Source: UBA6059 sp040222235 (GTDB taxonomy: Bacteria > Bacteroidota > Bacteroidia > Cytophagales > Cyclobacteriaceae). Taken from it: a stretch of 64,000 bases of DNA. Shown here piece by piece: positions 34,669-42,769 of this stretch. The stretch covers positions 124,001 through 188,000 of the forward strand of contig JAVKDO010000114.1 in the NCBI GenBank assembly GCA_040222235.1. The letters are read 5' to 3'. The notes under the pieces were generated by a model. It was not told the origin of the DNA. It was given only the letters and a program-made list of their open reading frames with translations, and searched no databases. Numbering within the stretch: the stretch's first letter is position 1; the number at the start of each line of letters is the position of its first letter. Made by a program: the position numbers and the translations under genes.

Positions 34669-35501
34669 ATGACTGGGGTTTTGAGTGAACGAACCTTATT
34701 TTTTATTCCTTCTTGAAGCTCTTGGAAGCGCGCGGCTCCCTTTTCAGCATTCATCGTTTGCCAGCGATGAACCATCAGCAGTCGCAGTGTATAGGCAAAG
34801 ACTTGCTCTCCGCTAAAAAAACTCCTGACCTCATCGAGGTAGTCCCACTTGATCCTATCCATAAGCATCTCTATAGCTGCTGGCTGATGTGTAGAGATGA
34901 CTTGTGCTATTTCTTCGATATAGGGATAATCCCTGAGTAGATCAGAGGGTATAGATTTGCCCTGTCCAACTTGATGCATTAGAGCAACTTCGTCATCGAC
35001 AGGAGCTGCGAGAAAGTCAAAATACGAATGATTATATGCCGAGAAGAGTCCTTTTAAGCTTCTTTCAAACCGATAGTATTCTGCGATAAATGGGCCTTTT
35101 TGTCCTACGTCTTCATAAAAGAAATCTAGTAGCTTGTTCTCCATCTCGCTGGGAGAGATAGATGAAAACTGATCTTCGTAGGCGTCTAAAAACGCACTCA
35201 TGTAGGAAGGAAAGCTTCCTTTATGTTTATGATAATCGAGCAGGTCTTGCTGCGATAGTAAGGCTGGGGTGATAAAAGTGGACTGGACCAGATCTGAGTG
35301 CTTGGCAAACAAGATGTTTAGCAAGTTGTGATTGTCATGAGGATAGATCAGGTAGCGAAATAGCTGCTCATCCGAAGGCTCTAGGTTTCTCTGGATTGTG
35401 TCTAAAATCTCATCTACGTCGATTGGCTGAGCGGGCACATTTTCAGTGATCTGGTCTAAGCTCAAGTTGGGTAGTCCGGAGATGAGATAGTAGTAGCTCA
35501 T
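34665..35501 (-). CDS. DUF2764 protein in the V-ATPase subunit C position
   Basis: 278 residues, starting MSYYYLISGLPNLSLDQ, the hallmark of DUF2764. Rich in helices, soluble. In spirochaete, chlamydial and Bacteroidota V-ATPase operons this gene always sits between E and A, where subunit C is found in other organisms, so it is thought to be a divergent C/d-like subunit linking the shaft to the ring. Coupled by 4-nt overlaps to the E and A genes. Confidence 0.88.
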   Translation of the reverse strand: MSYYYLISGLPNLSLDQITENVPAQPIDVDEILDTIQRNLEPSDEQLFRYLIYPHDNHNLLNILFAKHSDLVQSTFITPALLSQQDLLDYHKHKGSFPSYMSAFLDAYEDQFSSISPSEMENKLLDFFYEDVGQKGPFIAEYYRFERSLKGLFSAYNHSYFDFLAAPVDDEVALMHQVGQGKSIPSDLLRDYPYIEEIAQVISTHQPAAIEMLMDRIKWDYLDEVRSFFSGEQVFAYTLRLLMVHRWQTMNAEKGAARFQELQEGIKNKVRSLKTPVI

Positions 35502-36109
35502 ACCGATTGTCTAAAAAGCAATTGCTCAGTTTGATGATCCAGGTAAGACTTGAAAAGTGCGATGAACTCCTCGTCTGAAAAAGCTATTTGATACCCCTGA
35601 TCTTTTTCAGCAATCCGAAAACCTCCAGTTAATTTGTTGCTGAATGTAATAGTCAGGTTCTTGGCATGGTCACAGATGCTTTGATGGAACGCCCCCTCTA
35701 GTTTGTCCTCCAATTCCTTAGGTAATACGACTTCCAGATCGTTGGTAGGCTGCCAAGTATCAATCGCTGCTAAGATGGCCGACTTGAGAAACTCAGTGTC
35801 TGCAAAGGCGGCCTTGGTGCTCCTAGTTAGTACTTTTTGCGTTAGCACCTGATGGACTTCTGACTTGAGATCACTTATCAGCTGCTTGCCTTTCAATAGC
35901 AATTCGTTTTCGACGGTCCTTGAGATTCTAGCAGCTTCTCGCTGGGCTTGCGCGATAGTTTTTTGCGCTTCACTGCGCGCTGCTTCCAACAGTTCGGTAC
36001 GCTTGACTTCTGCCTTATCAAGGATCGCTTTGGAGTCTTTTTCTGCCTTTTCTATTCCTTCGCGATAGATTTTGTCGGTTAGGATATCGAGGTTACTTAC
36101 TTCGGTCAT
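35498..36109 (-). CDS. V-type ATPase subunit E (peripheral stalk)
   Basis: 203 residues. The first about 100 residues form a charged coiled coil rich in Ala, Lys, Glu and Arg (AEKDSKAILDKAEVKRTELL, AQKTIAQAQREAARI), and the second half is the small globular head that binds subunit B's N-terminus (LEVVLPKELEDKLEGAF, GGFRIAEKDQGYQIAFSDEE). No separate subunit G/H gene is visible, so how the peripheral stalk is completed is open. It starts 7 bp after the upstream universal stress protein gene. Confidence 0.9.
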   Translation of the reverse strand: MTEVSNLDILTDKIYREGIEKAEKDSKAILDKAEVKRTELLEAARSEAQKTIAQAQREAARISRTVENELLLKGKQLISDLKSEVHQVLTQKVLTRSTKAAFADTEFLKSAILAAIDTWQPTNDLEVVLPKELEDKLEGAFHQSICDHAKNLTITFSNKLTGGFRIAEKDQGYQIAFSDEEFIALFKSYLDHQTEQLLFRQSV

Positions 36110-36116
36110 GATAGTA

Positions 36117-36932
36117 TTATTTAAGTATCAATAGAGGCAGTGGACTTAGATATGTCATTTGCTCGGTGAAGCTCTCATGGAAGATACTATCCAGAAAATC
36201 GTAGTTTTTCGGTAGAATCGTGATCATGCCTATGTCATTTTCCTTGGCATAATCAATGATGCCATCATCTACATAGCTGTGAAAAGTAAAGCTGAAGCTT
36301 GTGGAGATGCCTTCTAGTTTTTTCCTTACGATCTGTCGATAGGCCTTGTCCTCATGCGTCATTTCCTTTTCATTTCTATTGAGTGTGACTACATCAACAT
36401 ATAGCCCTAGTGCTTCTGCTATACAGCGTAATAAGTCCAAAGTGTGATAGTCTGTTTGATTACTGTAGTCACATACCAAACCTGTTTTTTTGATATCCTC
36501 GAGGTTGGTATTGTCAGGTATGACCAATACAGGTATGTTTAGCTCTTTGACAATAGTGGCCGTCTTGGTACCCCAGATCATACCTAAGCCTTTGGCACCT
36601 TTGGTGGGCATAGCCACAAGGTCGACCTTCTTTTTCTTGGCTACATTTATTAGACCTTCTGTAAACATCCCCAACTCTTTGACGAATTCACATTGAATAG
36701 ATTTTAAGTCATCTATCTGTTTCAAATAAGACTTAAACTTTCCGTCGATGAGTCGCTCCACATTTTTCAGTAGTTTATCAACGTGCTCTAAAGCACCAGT
36801 TTCGGAATATGGGCGATTGTAGGCATGGTAAACGATTAGCTTTGATTTGGACCTAAGCGCTAAGCCTGCTACTTGAACCAATCCCTTGTTAGCTCTATCT
36901 GAAAAGTCCGTCGGAAAAAGTATGGTAGTCAT
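36117..36932 (-). CDS. Universal stress protein, first gene of V-ATPase operon
   Basis: 271 residues from ATG 36932 (an upstream in-frame ATG at 36992 would add 20 residues unlike any USP start). Domain 1 begins MTTILFPTDFSDRANKGLVQ and has LVAMPTKGAKGLGMIWGTKT, a variant ATP loop. Domain 2 is truncated or degenerate (LVCDYSNQTDYHTLDLL, and ends IGMITILPKNYDFLDSIFHES), so nucleotide binding there is unlikely. It lies 7 bp before subunit E on the same strand, so it is probably the first gene of the nine-gene operon. Confidence 0.88.
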   Translation of the reverse strand: MTTILFPTDFSDRANKGLVQVAGLALRSKSKLIVYHAYNRPYSETGALEHVDKLLKNVERLIDGKFKSYLKQIDDLKSIQCEFVKELGMFTEGLINVAKKKKVDLVAMPTKGAKGLGMIWGTKTATIVKELNIPVLVIPDNTNLEDIKKTGLVCDYSNQTDYHTLDLLRCIAEALGLYVDVVTLNRNEKEMTHEDKAYRQIVRKKLEGISTSFSFTFHSYVDDGIIDYAKENDIGMITILPKNYDFLDSIFHESFTEQMTYLSPLPLLILK

Positions 36933-36970
36933 GACAGTATTACTTTTATGGTAAGTATGAATCTCTACTT

Positions 36971-36997
36971 CGAAAGTAATATTATCACACAACCAAA
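36971..36997 (-). promoter_or_regulatory. Possible promoter of the USP-V-ATPase operon
   Basis: On the minus strand TTTG (36994-36997) is followed after 15 bp by TACTTTCG (36971-36978), seven of eight matches to the Bacteroidota -7 box TAnnTTTG. The spacer is a little short and the match imperfect. It would start transcription about 35 bp before the ATG at 36932. Confidence 0.3.
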
Positions 36998-37007
36998 GAC
37001 CTGACTA

Positions 37008-37329
37008 TTACTTGACTACAGACTGATTTTGGTCAGACCTTAGCCATGGCCGTATTTCAGCCTTATCGGGATGAGTATTCCTGCCTTTCAAGTTATAGGA
37101 CTCAGCACTGGTGAACTTGTCCACGGCTTCATTTTCACTGCCAACAAGAACGATGCACTAGTCTTCGACAGCAACAGCCTCTTTAAGGGTGGTAGAGCAC
37201 TCCATGGTGATAATTTCACCACTGCAATAGATGAATCGAGTGACTTCTAACATTTTTGGTGTCGATCGTGTTGTGACAGCTAGCATACAGAAGGTAGCAA
37301 GTAATGATAATGTTGATGAACCGTTTCAT
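37008..37329 (-). pseudogene. Decayed lipoprotein gene
   Basis: An ATG at 37329 starts MKRFINIIITCYLLYASC, a lipoprotein signal with lipobox YASC, but the frame stops at 37216. One frame over, the sequence reads RFIYCSGEIITMECSTTLKE then AVAVED, an in-frame TAG, and CIVLVGSENEAVDKFTSAES followed by YNLKGRNTHPDK before TAA at 37008. The composition on both sides is protein-like, so one frameshift and one nonsense mutation in a former lipoprotein of about 105 residues explain it best. The rest of the 665-bp gap up to the desaturase (37330-37597) shows nothing else I can support. Confidence 0.5.
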
Positions 37330-37597
37330 GGCAAGTTCTAATAGGTTTTTACCGCTTAGGTTTGTGAAATTGCCACTGCTGAGTTATCAATGCCATTGAT
37401 AGTTTGCTAATGTTTTTACTCCTAGTTTTACCATTGGCAGCTTTTGAAATGGTCATTCTCTGTATGGTATGGTTACTTTCCTAAGCTACCAAAGTCATGA
37501 AAAAGCTTCGTGGATAAATTGACAGCACTAGGATAGCGTTTTGCCTAAATTGAAAGAAAGCAAGACATGGCTACTCCAAGACTAACAACATTTACCA

Positions 37598-38713
37598 ATG
37601 GCTAAACCAGTCACTAAGTACAAATTCAGCAGCAATCTTCACGCAGAATACACTGCCACGCTTAAGAGAAGAGTTTCGGCTTATTTTGATGAAAACGATA
37701 TAAAGATTACCGCAAATGGTGAAATGATTTTCAAGACCATTGTGGTTCTTTCGATCTATATCGCACCATTTTTTGTCATACTATTCAGCGGCATTACCAA
37801 TTTGGTAGTATTGTTCGCCCTTTGGGGCATCATGGGATTAGGCAAGTCTTTTATCGGCACGTCAGTCATGCATGATTCATTACATGGCTCCTACTCGAAA
37901 AGCAAATGGGTGAACTCTATTATTGGTCTATCTACAGCTATCTTAGGAGCTGACCCAAAAATTTGGAAAATTCAGCATAATGTACTGCATCATACCTATA
38001 CGAACATAGCGGATGCAGATGAGGATATCGCACCACGATTTGTGTTGAGATTTTCCCCAAACCAACCCTTAAGATGGTTTCATAAGTACCAGCATATCTA
38101 TGCGCTATTCTTCTACAGTATCTCTACTTTGACTTGGGTTACTATTAAGGATTTCATTAAGATTTTTCATTACAACAAGCGCGGCTTCATCAAGTCAGGC
38201 AGGGAATTGAATACTCACTTTGCCATCATGACTTTCAGAAAGGCCGTGTATTATATCGTATTGATAGGGGGGCCTATTTACTTCCTCGATTTACCTGTTT
38301 GGTTGACAGTGTCAATGTTCGTATTTATGCACGCAATAGCTGGTGCATCTCTAAGTCTGGTGTTTCAGACAGCACATGTAATGCCCGATACTCTTTTCAT
38401 AAAGCAAGAGGAGGAAAAAATCAACCAAAACTGGCTGGTGCACCAACTGTATACGACAACCAATTTTGCTCCGAAAAACGGCATTTTGTCATGGTTTATT
38501 GGAGGCTTAAATCGACAAATAGAGCATCACTTGTTCCCAAATATTTGTCATGTCCACTATCCAAAGATCACCGGCATTGTAAAGCAAACCACTAAGGAAT
38601 TTGGTCTTCCCTATTTGGAAGAACGGACATTCACTTCGGCAGTCGCAAGTCATATCAGGATGCTCAAGCGAATGGGTAGAGGAGAAGAGCAGTTGGTACC
38701 CGTGAATGCTTAA
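37598..38713 (+). CDS. Acyl-lipid / acyl-CoA fatty acid desaturase
   Basis: 371 residues of the membrane fatty acid desaturase family. The three His boxes are HDSLHG, HNVLHHTYTN and QIEHHLFPNI; the last, with Gln in place of the first His, is the front-end/linoleoyl-CoA type. Membrane spans lie around 48-68, 70-90, 205-225 and 230-250. There is no fused cytochrome b5. Such enzymes introduce cis double bonds and raise membrane fluidity in the cold. It is followed on the same strand by a cold-shock protein gene with its own leader, which fits a temperature role. Confidence 0.92.
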   Translation: MAKPVTKYKFSSNLHAEYTATLKRRVSAYFDENDIKITANGEMIFKTIVVLSIYIAPFFVILFSGITNLVVLFALWGIMGLGKSFIGTSVMHDSLHGSYSKSKWVNSIIGLSTAILGADPKIWKIQHNVLHHTYTNIADADEDIAPRFVLRFSPNQPLRWFHKYQHIYALFFYSISTLTWVTIKDFIKIFHYNKRGFIKSGRELNTHFAIMTFRKAVYYIVLIGGPIYFLDLPVWLTVSMFVFMHAIAGASLSLVFQTAHVMPDTLFIKQEEEKINQNWLVHQLYTTTNFAPKNGILSWFIGGLNRQIEHHLFPNICHVHYPKITGIVKQTTKEFGLPYLEERTFTSAVASHIRMLKRMGRGEEQLVPVNA

Positions 38714-38768
38714 CGGGCATTCTGAGAAAGCTTTTTTGAGTTAACGGGCACTAATATTACTATTCTTG

Positions 38769-38776
38769 TATATTTG
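38769..38776 (+). promoter_or_regulatory. Likely -7 box of the cold-shock protein gene
   Basis: TATATTTG matches the Bacteroidota -7 consensus TAnnTTTG exactly, and lies 111 bp before the csp ATG, so the transcript would have a leader of about 100 nt. Long leaders are typical of cold-shock genes, where RNA structure controls translation. No strong -33 TTTG at the expected spacing was seen. Confidence 0.4.
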
Positions 38777-38887
38777 CGGTCCGTTCAAAGATACCGGCTT
38801 GATAACCAGTGTCAATGAGCATTGCGAAATCAGTTTGTAGTGGTTGAGCTCCTAACAGTGAATAATTATTAATCAATTTATAATATA

Positions 38888-39082
38888 ATGGAAAAAGGTA
38901 AAGTAAAATTTTTCAATCACGAGAAAGGTTTCGGTTTCATCGTGAATGAGTCAAATCAGGAAGAAGTATTCGTACACAAAAGCGGTACAATCGATCATCT
39001 GAAAGAAAATGACTCAGTAGAGTTTGATGTAGAAGAAGGAAGAAAAGGTCTGAACGCGGTTAACGTTCGCGTGATAGACTAA
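38888..39082 (+). CDS. Cold-shock domain protein
   Basis: 64 residues, a single CSD with RNP1 KGFGFI (13-18) and RNP2 VFVHKS (27-32; most members have VFVHFS). Small single-stranded RNA/DNA-binding beta-barrel acting as RNA chaperone. The central loop IDHLKENDSVEFDVEEGRKG is acidic compared with E. coli CspA. It is preceded by a likely leader RNA of about 100 nt and followed by a strong terminator. Confidence 0.95.
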   Translation: MEKGKVKFFNHEKGFGFIVNESNQEEVFVHKSGTIDHLKENDSVEFDVEEGRKGLNAVNVRVID

Positions 39083-39106
39083 TATCGTTCATAACTAACT
39101 ATCATG

Positions 39107-39142
39107 AAAACGAGAGCTACAATATGTGGCTCTCGTTTTTTT
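39107..39142 (+). terminator. Rho-independent terminator of csp
   Basis: AAAACGAGAGCTACA (39107-39121) pairs with TGTGGCTCTCGTTTT (about 39125-39139) with one G-U pair, a 3-nt loop, and is followed by a T run. It lies 25 bp after the csp stop. With the flanking A and T runs it may also work in reverse for the decayed gene on the other strand. Confidence 0.85.
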
Positions 39143-39265
39143 GTACCTATCGGTAAAAATCCCTTGATTCGAGTGGTTTTAATCATCCCTTGACTTCTTA
39201 CTGACGGTAGTTTCATCAGATGGATGAAGTCAGTGTTTGTCTATGCTGAGGCCATGGATCGACAC

Positions 39266-39445
39266 TTACTTGGAGATGGTAGTAAGAGTCAATTTATACT
39301 GGGACGAGACAATGGTCATATAGTTTTTCTGTCTGTCGATTTCAGTTTTGAATACAATCAATGCCTTACTATCGTCATAGTTTGGTTTACGATCAGCACA
39401 ACATGAATGCGATAGCAATAATTAGTACTGGTACACTTTTTTCAT
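39266..39445 (-). pseudogene. Possible frameshifted small lipoprotein gene
   Basis: From ATG 39445 the frame stops at once, but one extra base in the A6 run would give a signal sequence ending VPVLIIAIAFMLC, and another base there would enter ADRKPNYDDSKALIVFKTEI then DRQKNYMTIVSSQYKLTLTT before TAA at 39266. The open downstream part is protein-like and the reconstructed N-terminus looks like a lipoprotein signal. Two indels in about 50 bp could be decay or assembly error. The strand opposite has a short open frame that I do not believe. Confidence 0.35.
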
Positions 39446-39460
39446 CGTTGGAAATTTAGT

Positions 39461-39856
39461 CTATAGGTATTCAACAAGTTGAATATTGTTTCCACAGGTG
39501 TCGTCAAACACAGTAAACTTAACAGTTCCCATGGCCGTTGGCTCTACACTAAAGTTTACCCCTAGCTTTGTTAATCGTTCGTATTCTGTATCAACACTTT
39601 CAACATCAAATTGAGTCCACGGAATTCCGGCTTCCATCAATGCATCCTGAAAGACTTTTGATGGCTCAAAATGGTTAGGGGCTGGTTCCAATAATAATTC
39701 TGGGCCATCCTGCCATTCTGCTGAAACTACGGTCAGCCACCGATTACCAGCGTCCATCGGTGTATCTCTCTTTTTTATGAAACCAAGTATTTCAGTATAG
39801 AATTTCAATGCCTTTTCCTGATCCCGTACAGGGATACTAATAACTGTTACTTTCAT
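39461..39856 (-). CDS. VOC-family (glyoxalase-like) protein
   Basis: 131 residues with two beta-alpha-beta-beta-beta modules. Module 1: VTVISIPVRDQEKALKFYTE and GNRWLTVVSAEW; module 2: WTQFDVESVDTEYERLTKLG with final KFTVFDDTCGNNIQLVEYL. The terminal Glu in QLVE and an early position could bind metal as in the superfamily. The close relatives are often annotated as glyoxalase/bleomycin resistance proteins, but function is unknown. The upstream AraC-type regulator gene lies 43 bp away on the same strand, the usual regulator-VOC pairing in bacteria. Confidence 0.88.
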   Translation of the reverse strand: MKVTVISIPVRDQEKALKFYTEILGFIKKRDTPMDAGNRWLTVVSAEWQDGPELLLEPAPNHFEPSKVFQDALMEAGIPWTQFDVESVDTEYERLTKLGVNFSVEPTAMGTVKFTVFDDTCGNNIQLVEYL

Positions 39857-39899
39857 TTTTTATGCTTTGTTAGAATTCCAAAATACGTGTTTCGGAAGC

Positions 39900-40289
39900 T
39901 TACATGCTTCTTGAAAGTTGCTCTTTTCGATATTTACTAGGTGATTCACCTGTTTTGGCCTTAAAAAGCGAGCTAAATGAACCTAAGCTTTCAAAGCCAA
40001 CGACAAAACAGGTTTCAGTTACTGACTTACCATTTTTTAGTTGCTCTTTCGATTTGGCAATTCTTTTGTCTATCAAGTACTGTCTTGGTGTGAGACCGTA
40101 ATACTTCTTGAAAAGTCGTAGCAAATGATATTTGGATGTTGAGCCTTCGAAGGAGAGAAAATCAAGATTAAGTGCCTTATCAAAATTGTCATCGATAAAT
40201 CTTCGTGTGGCAATTATAGTCTGTAATTGTTTATCGTTTGAATAGCAGGTTTTCCTTATCCGCTTTATTTCAGTTTCGTAAAATGTCAT
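39900..40289 (-). CDS. AraC-family regulator, DNA-binding domain only
   Basis: 129 residues, essentially just the AraC double HTH: IDDNFDKALNLDFLSFEGST with SKYHLLRLFKKYYGLTPRQY, then TETCFVVGFESLGSFSSLFK and KTGESPSKYRKEQL. About 20 residues precede the first helix; there is no ligand-binding domain, so its effector, if any, must be a partner protein or it acts constitutively. It lies just upstream of the VOC gene, which it probably controls together with itself. Confidence 0.9.
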   Translation of the reverse strand: MTFYETEIKRIRKTCYSNDKQLQTIIATRRFIDDNFDKALNLDFLSFEGSTSKYHLLRLFKKYYGLTPRQYLIDKRIAKSKEQLKNGKSVTETCFVVGFESLGSFSSLFKAKTGESPSKYRKEQLSRSM

Positions 40290-40498
40290 TTTCAGATGGG
40301 TTCAAATAGCTGCCAATTGTGGTTTAAGGTATTAAAAGGATGACTTCTCATTCATTTTGGTAATGCCGTTAGTTACTATTGTCCAATCATGCGTATTTAA
40401 GATCACTTGCAAAGAGTTTGTCGTTCGAAAAGAACTTAATGATTATCATATCCAAACACAGCGTACTAGGCTTCACTCGAACCAGTCCTCCCACCCAA

Positions 40499-41932
40499 CT
40501 ACTCACTCAAGTTAACAATCAACTGATGGTAGTACCGAATGGTCTCCTTGTAGTTCTCTACTTCGATATGCTCGTTGATACCATGGAAACCGGTCATGTT
40601 TGATTCCGAGATGCGAATGGGGAAAAAGCGATAAGCATTTTCTGCGATCCCTTCCCAATGCTTCGCGTCAGTACCACCACCGACTAGGCCGGGGGATACA
40701 ATGGCATTGGGAAGAACTTGGCGTATTGTTTTCTCAATATTCCGGTAGGCATCACTGTCAATAGATGAGATAGCGGAAGGCTCGTTGACATTGCTAACCG
40801 TACTCAGGGTAATACGCTCGTCATCCACGACCTCCATGATATGCTGACGAATATTATCTACCGTCTCTCCTTGTAGTATTCTGAAGTTGACCACCGCGGT
40901 AGCCGTAGTGGGGATTACATTGTCTTTGACGCCACTATTGAATATGGTGGGAGCAGTAGTTGTATATCCACTCAATGCCTCAAGAATCTGACCTTCAAAT
41001 AACCAGTGATTTGCGAAAACCAATTTCTGAACGAAGGGAAACTCAGGTCCGATATGTTCAATTTGCCATTGAATTGGTTCCACCATCCGAGTGTGAAATT
41101 GATTGGCCTCTAGTTTGGTAATTGCGGTAGCCAGCGAGCCGATGGTATTATCCGCCGGTGGCGCAGAGGAGTGTCCTCCTTTAGTGGTGATCTTGAGCTC
41201 GAATGACACATAGCCCTTCTCTGCCACATTGATGACAGCCAGTGGCTTTTCTAATCCTGGTACCATGCCATCTGCGACATAGCCTCCTTCGTCGAGTACG
41301 AAAGACGGCTTGACTCCTTCGCTAGCCAATTTCTCAGCAATAACCTTAGCGCCATGCTCGCCTCCGATCTCCTCATCATGTCCAAAGGCCAAATAGATAG
41401 TTTGCTTTGGTACCACACCGGCTGCCAGGTGACGTTCGACAGATTCTAAGATGGCCATCAGGCTGATCTTGTCATCCATGGTTCCTCGACCATAGATTTT
41501 ACCATTTTGTATCCTACCGGAAAATGGTGGTGCCTCCCAATCAGCCAATGTATTCTCATCAACCGGCACTACGTCGATATGCGACATGAGTACCACGGGA
41601 GCCGCAGACGGATCAGTGCCTTCCCAGGTATACAGTAAGCTAAGACCAACTTCTTCCCTTTTCAGCAGACTATCAGTCAAAGGAAACTGCTCTTTCAAAT
41701 ATGCATTGAACTCTTCGAACGGAGCTGCTTGAAAATCCGCAGTATCCTGATAAGAAACCGTCTCGAACTTAATGGCATCAGAGAACCGCTGAAGTGTAGC
41801 GTCATCTATCGCCATCGGTGGTATCGAGTCCACCTGAGCCTGCTTCGAACTAAAGGTGAAATAGTTGAAGAATAGTACAAGCACAAGGCCTAGGAAAGCA
41901 ATGAGCAGTAGAAGAAATAGCTTTTTGATCAT
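40499..41932 (-). CDS. M20-family peptidase (PM20D1-like)
   Basis: 477 residues with an N-terminal transmembrane anchor (about 4-27). Metal-site motifs: SHIDVVPVD, YGRGTMDDK, FGHDEEIGGEHGAK with the catalytic base Glu, LDEGG, and the late GFHGINEHIEVEN. A lid/dimerisation domain sits between (GHSSAPPADNTIG, VKDNVIPTTATAVVNFRI). The closest described group by layout is the PM20D1/CPS1 branch (carboxypeptidase S-like), which acts on N-acyl amino acids or peptides. Likely faces the periplasm. Divergent from the enoyl-CoA isomerase gene. Confidence 0.9.
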   Translation of the reverse strand: MIKKLFLLLLIAFLGLVLVLFFNYFTFSSKQAQVDSIPPMAIDDATLQRFSDAIKFETVSYQDTADFQAAPFEEFNAYLKEQFPLTDSLLKREEVGLSLLYTWEGTDPSAAPVVLMSHIDVVPVDENTLADWEAPPFSGRIQNGKIYGRGTMDDKISLMAILESVERHLAAGVVPKQTIYLAFGHDEEIGGEHGAKVIAEKLASEGVKPSFVLDEGGYVADGMVPGLEKPLAVINVAEKGYVSFELKITTKGGHSSAPPADNTIGSLATAITKLEANQFHTRMVEPIQWQIEHIGPEFPFVQKLVFANHWLFEGQILEALSGYTTTAPTIFNSGVKDNVIPTTATAVVNFRILQGETVDNIRQHIMEVVDDERITLSTVSNVNEPSAISSIDSDAYRNIEKTIRQVLPNAIVSPGLVGGGTDAKHWEGIAENAYRFFPIRISESNMTGFHGINEHIEVENYKETIRYYHQLIVNLSE

Positions 41933-42000
41933 GTAGATAGTAATTTGGACTTCAAGATAAATATAATTGTAGCCCTAGCGGAATACATAACTACAAAACC

Positions 42001-42768
42001 ATGAATACCCTTCAGATCTCCAATAAGAACGATTATCAGATTATTCAACTCAACAATGGCAAGGTCAATGCCATCAGTTTGGAGATGATCAGTGAACTAA
42101 CCACTGCTATCAATGCTGCCGAAAATGACACGGCTGTTCGCGGTGTAATCATCACAGGTCAGCCACATTACTTCTCAGCGGGACTCAATATCAAAGAGCT
42201 ATACCACCTTGATGAAAAGGGAAGCGAAGAATTCTGGGGTGACTTCTTGAAGATGGTGGTAGCACTGAACAGGTTTTCAAAACCACTCATATCGGCTATT
42301 TCAGGCTTCAGTCCTGCTGGCGGTTGCGTGATAGCCATCTGCTGTGACTTTAGATACATGGCCAGTGGTGACAAGTATGTTATCGGTCTCAATGAAGTGC
42401 CTCTGGCGATCATGGTGACCGAAGGCATCTTCCATCTATACGCACACTGGATAGGTGATCGAAAGGCGCATCAGTACCTGATGGAGGGTAAGCTGCACTC
42501 TGGTCAGGAGGCTTTGGCGATGGGCTTAGTGGATCAGCTGGTTCCATTGGAGGAGCTGTTGGCTACCGCAGAGCGAAAGATGCAGCTACTGCTGAGAGCC
42601 GATGATGGAGCTCTTCGTGGTACTAAGCAAAACATCAAAAAAGGTCTCATGGAGAAGGTTGATATTGACATTGATAGCATACTCCATAAGTCAGTAGCTC
42701 AATGGTGGAGTCCAAATGCCCGTGCGGTGATGAAAGCGGCAGTCGAAGGACTAGGAGGAGGGAATTAA
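42001..42768 (+). CDS. Enoyl-CoA hydratase/isomerase family protein
   Basis: 255 residues, crotonase fold. Oxyanion-hole segments are HYFSAGLNIKEL and SGFSPAGGCVIAICCDFRYM. The VIGLNEVPLAI segment resembles the GLNE(T/V) motif of Delta3,Delta2-enoyl-CoA isomerases (ECI) rather than the typical hydratase pair of Glu residues, so an isomerase role in unsaturated fatty acid beta-oxidation is more likely than hydration (inference). The ATG is at 42001. The next gene begins after one spacer base. Confidence 0.85.
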   Translation: MNTLQISNKNDYQIIQLNNGKVNAISLEMISELTTAINAAENDTAVRGVIITGQPHYFSAGLNIKELYHLDEKGSEEFWGDFLKMVVALNRFSKPLISAISGFSPAGGCVIAICCDFRYMASGDKYVIGLNEVPLAIMVTEGIFHLYAHWIGDRKAHQYLMEGKLHSGQEALAMGLVDQLVPLEELLATAERKMQLLLRADDGALRGTKQNIKKGLMEKVDIDIDSILHKSVAQWWSPNARAVMKAAVEGLGGGN

Positions 42769-42769
42769 C

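Noticed and set aside
39224..39406. Open frame of 60 codons on the plus strand
   Set aside because: It is opposite the decayed lipoprotein frame and has poor composition.
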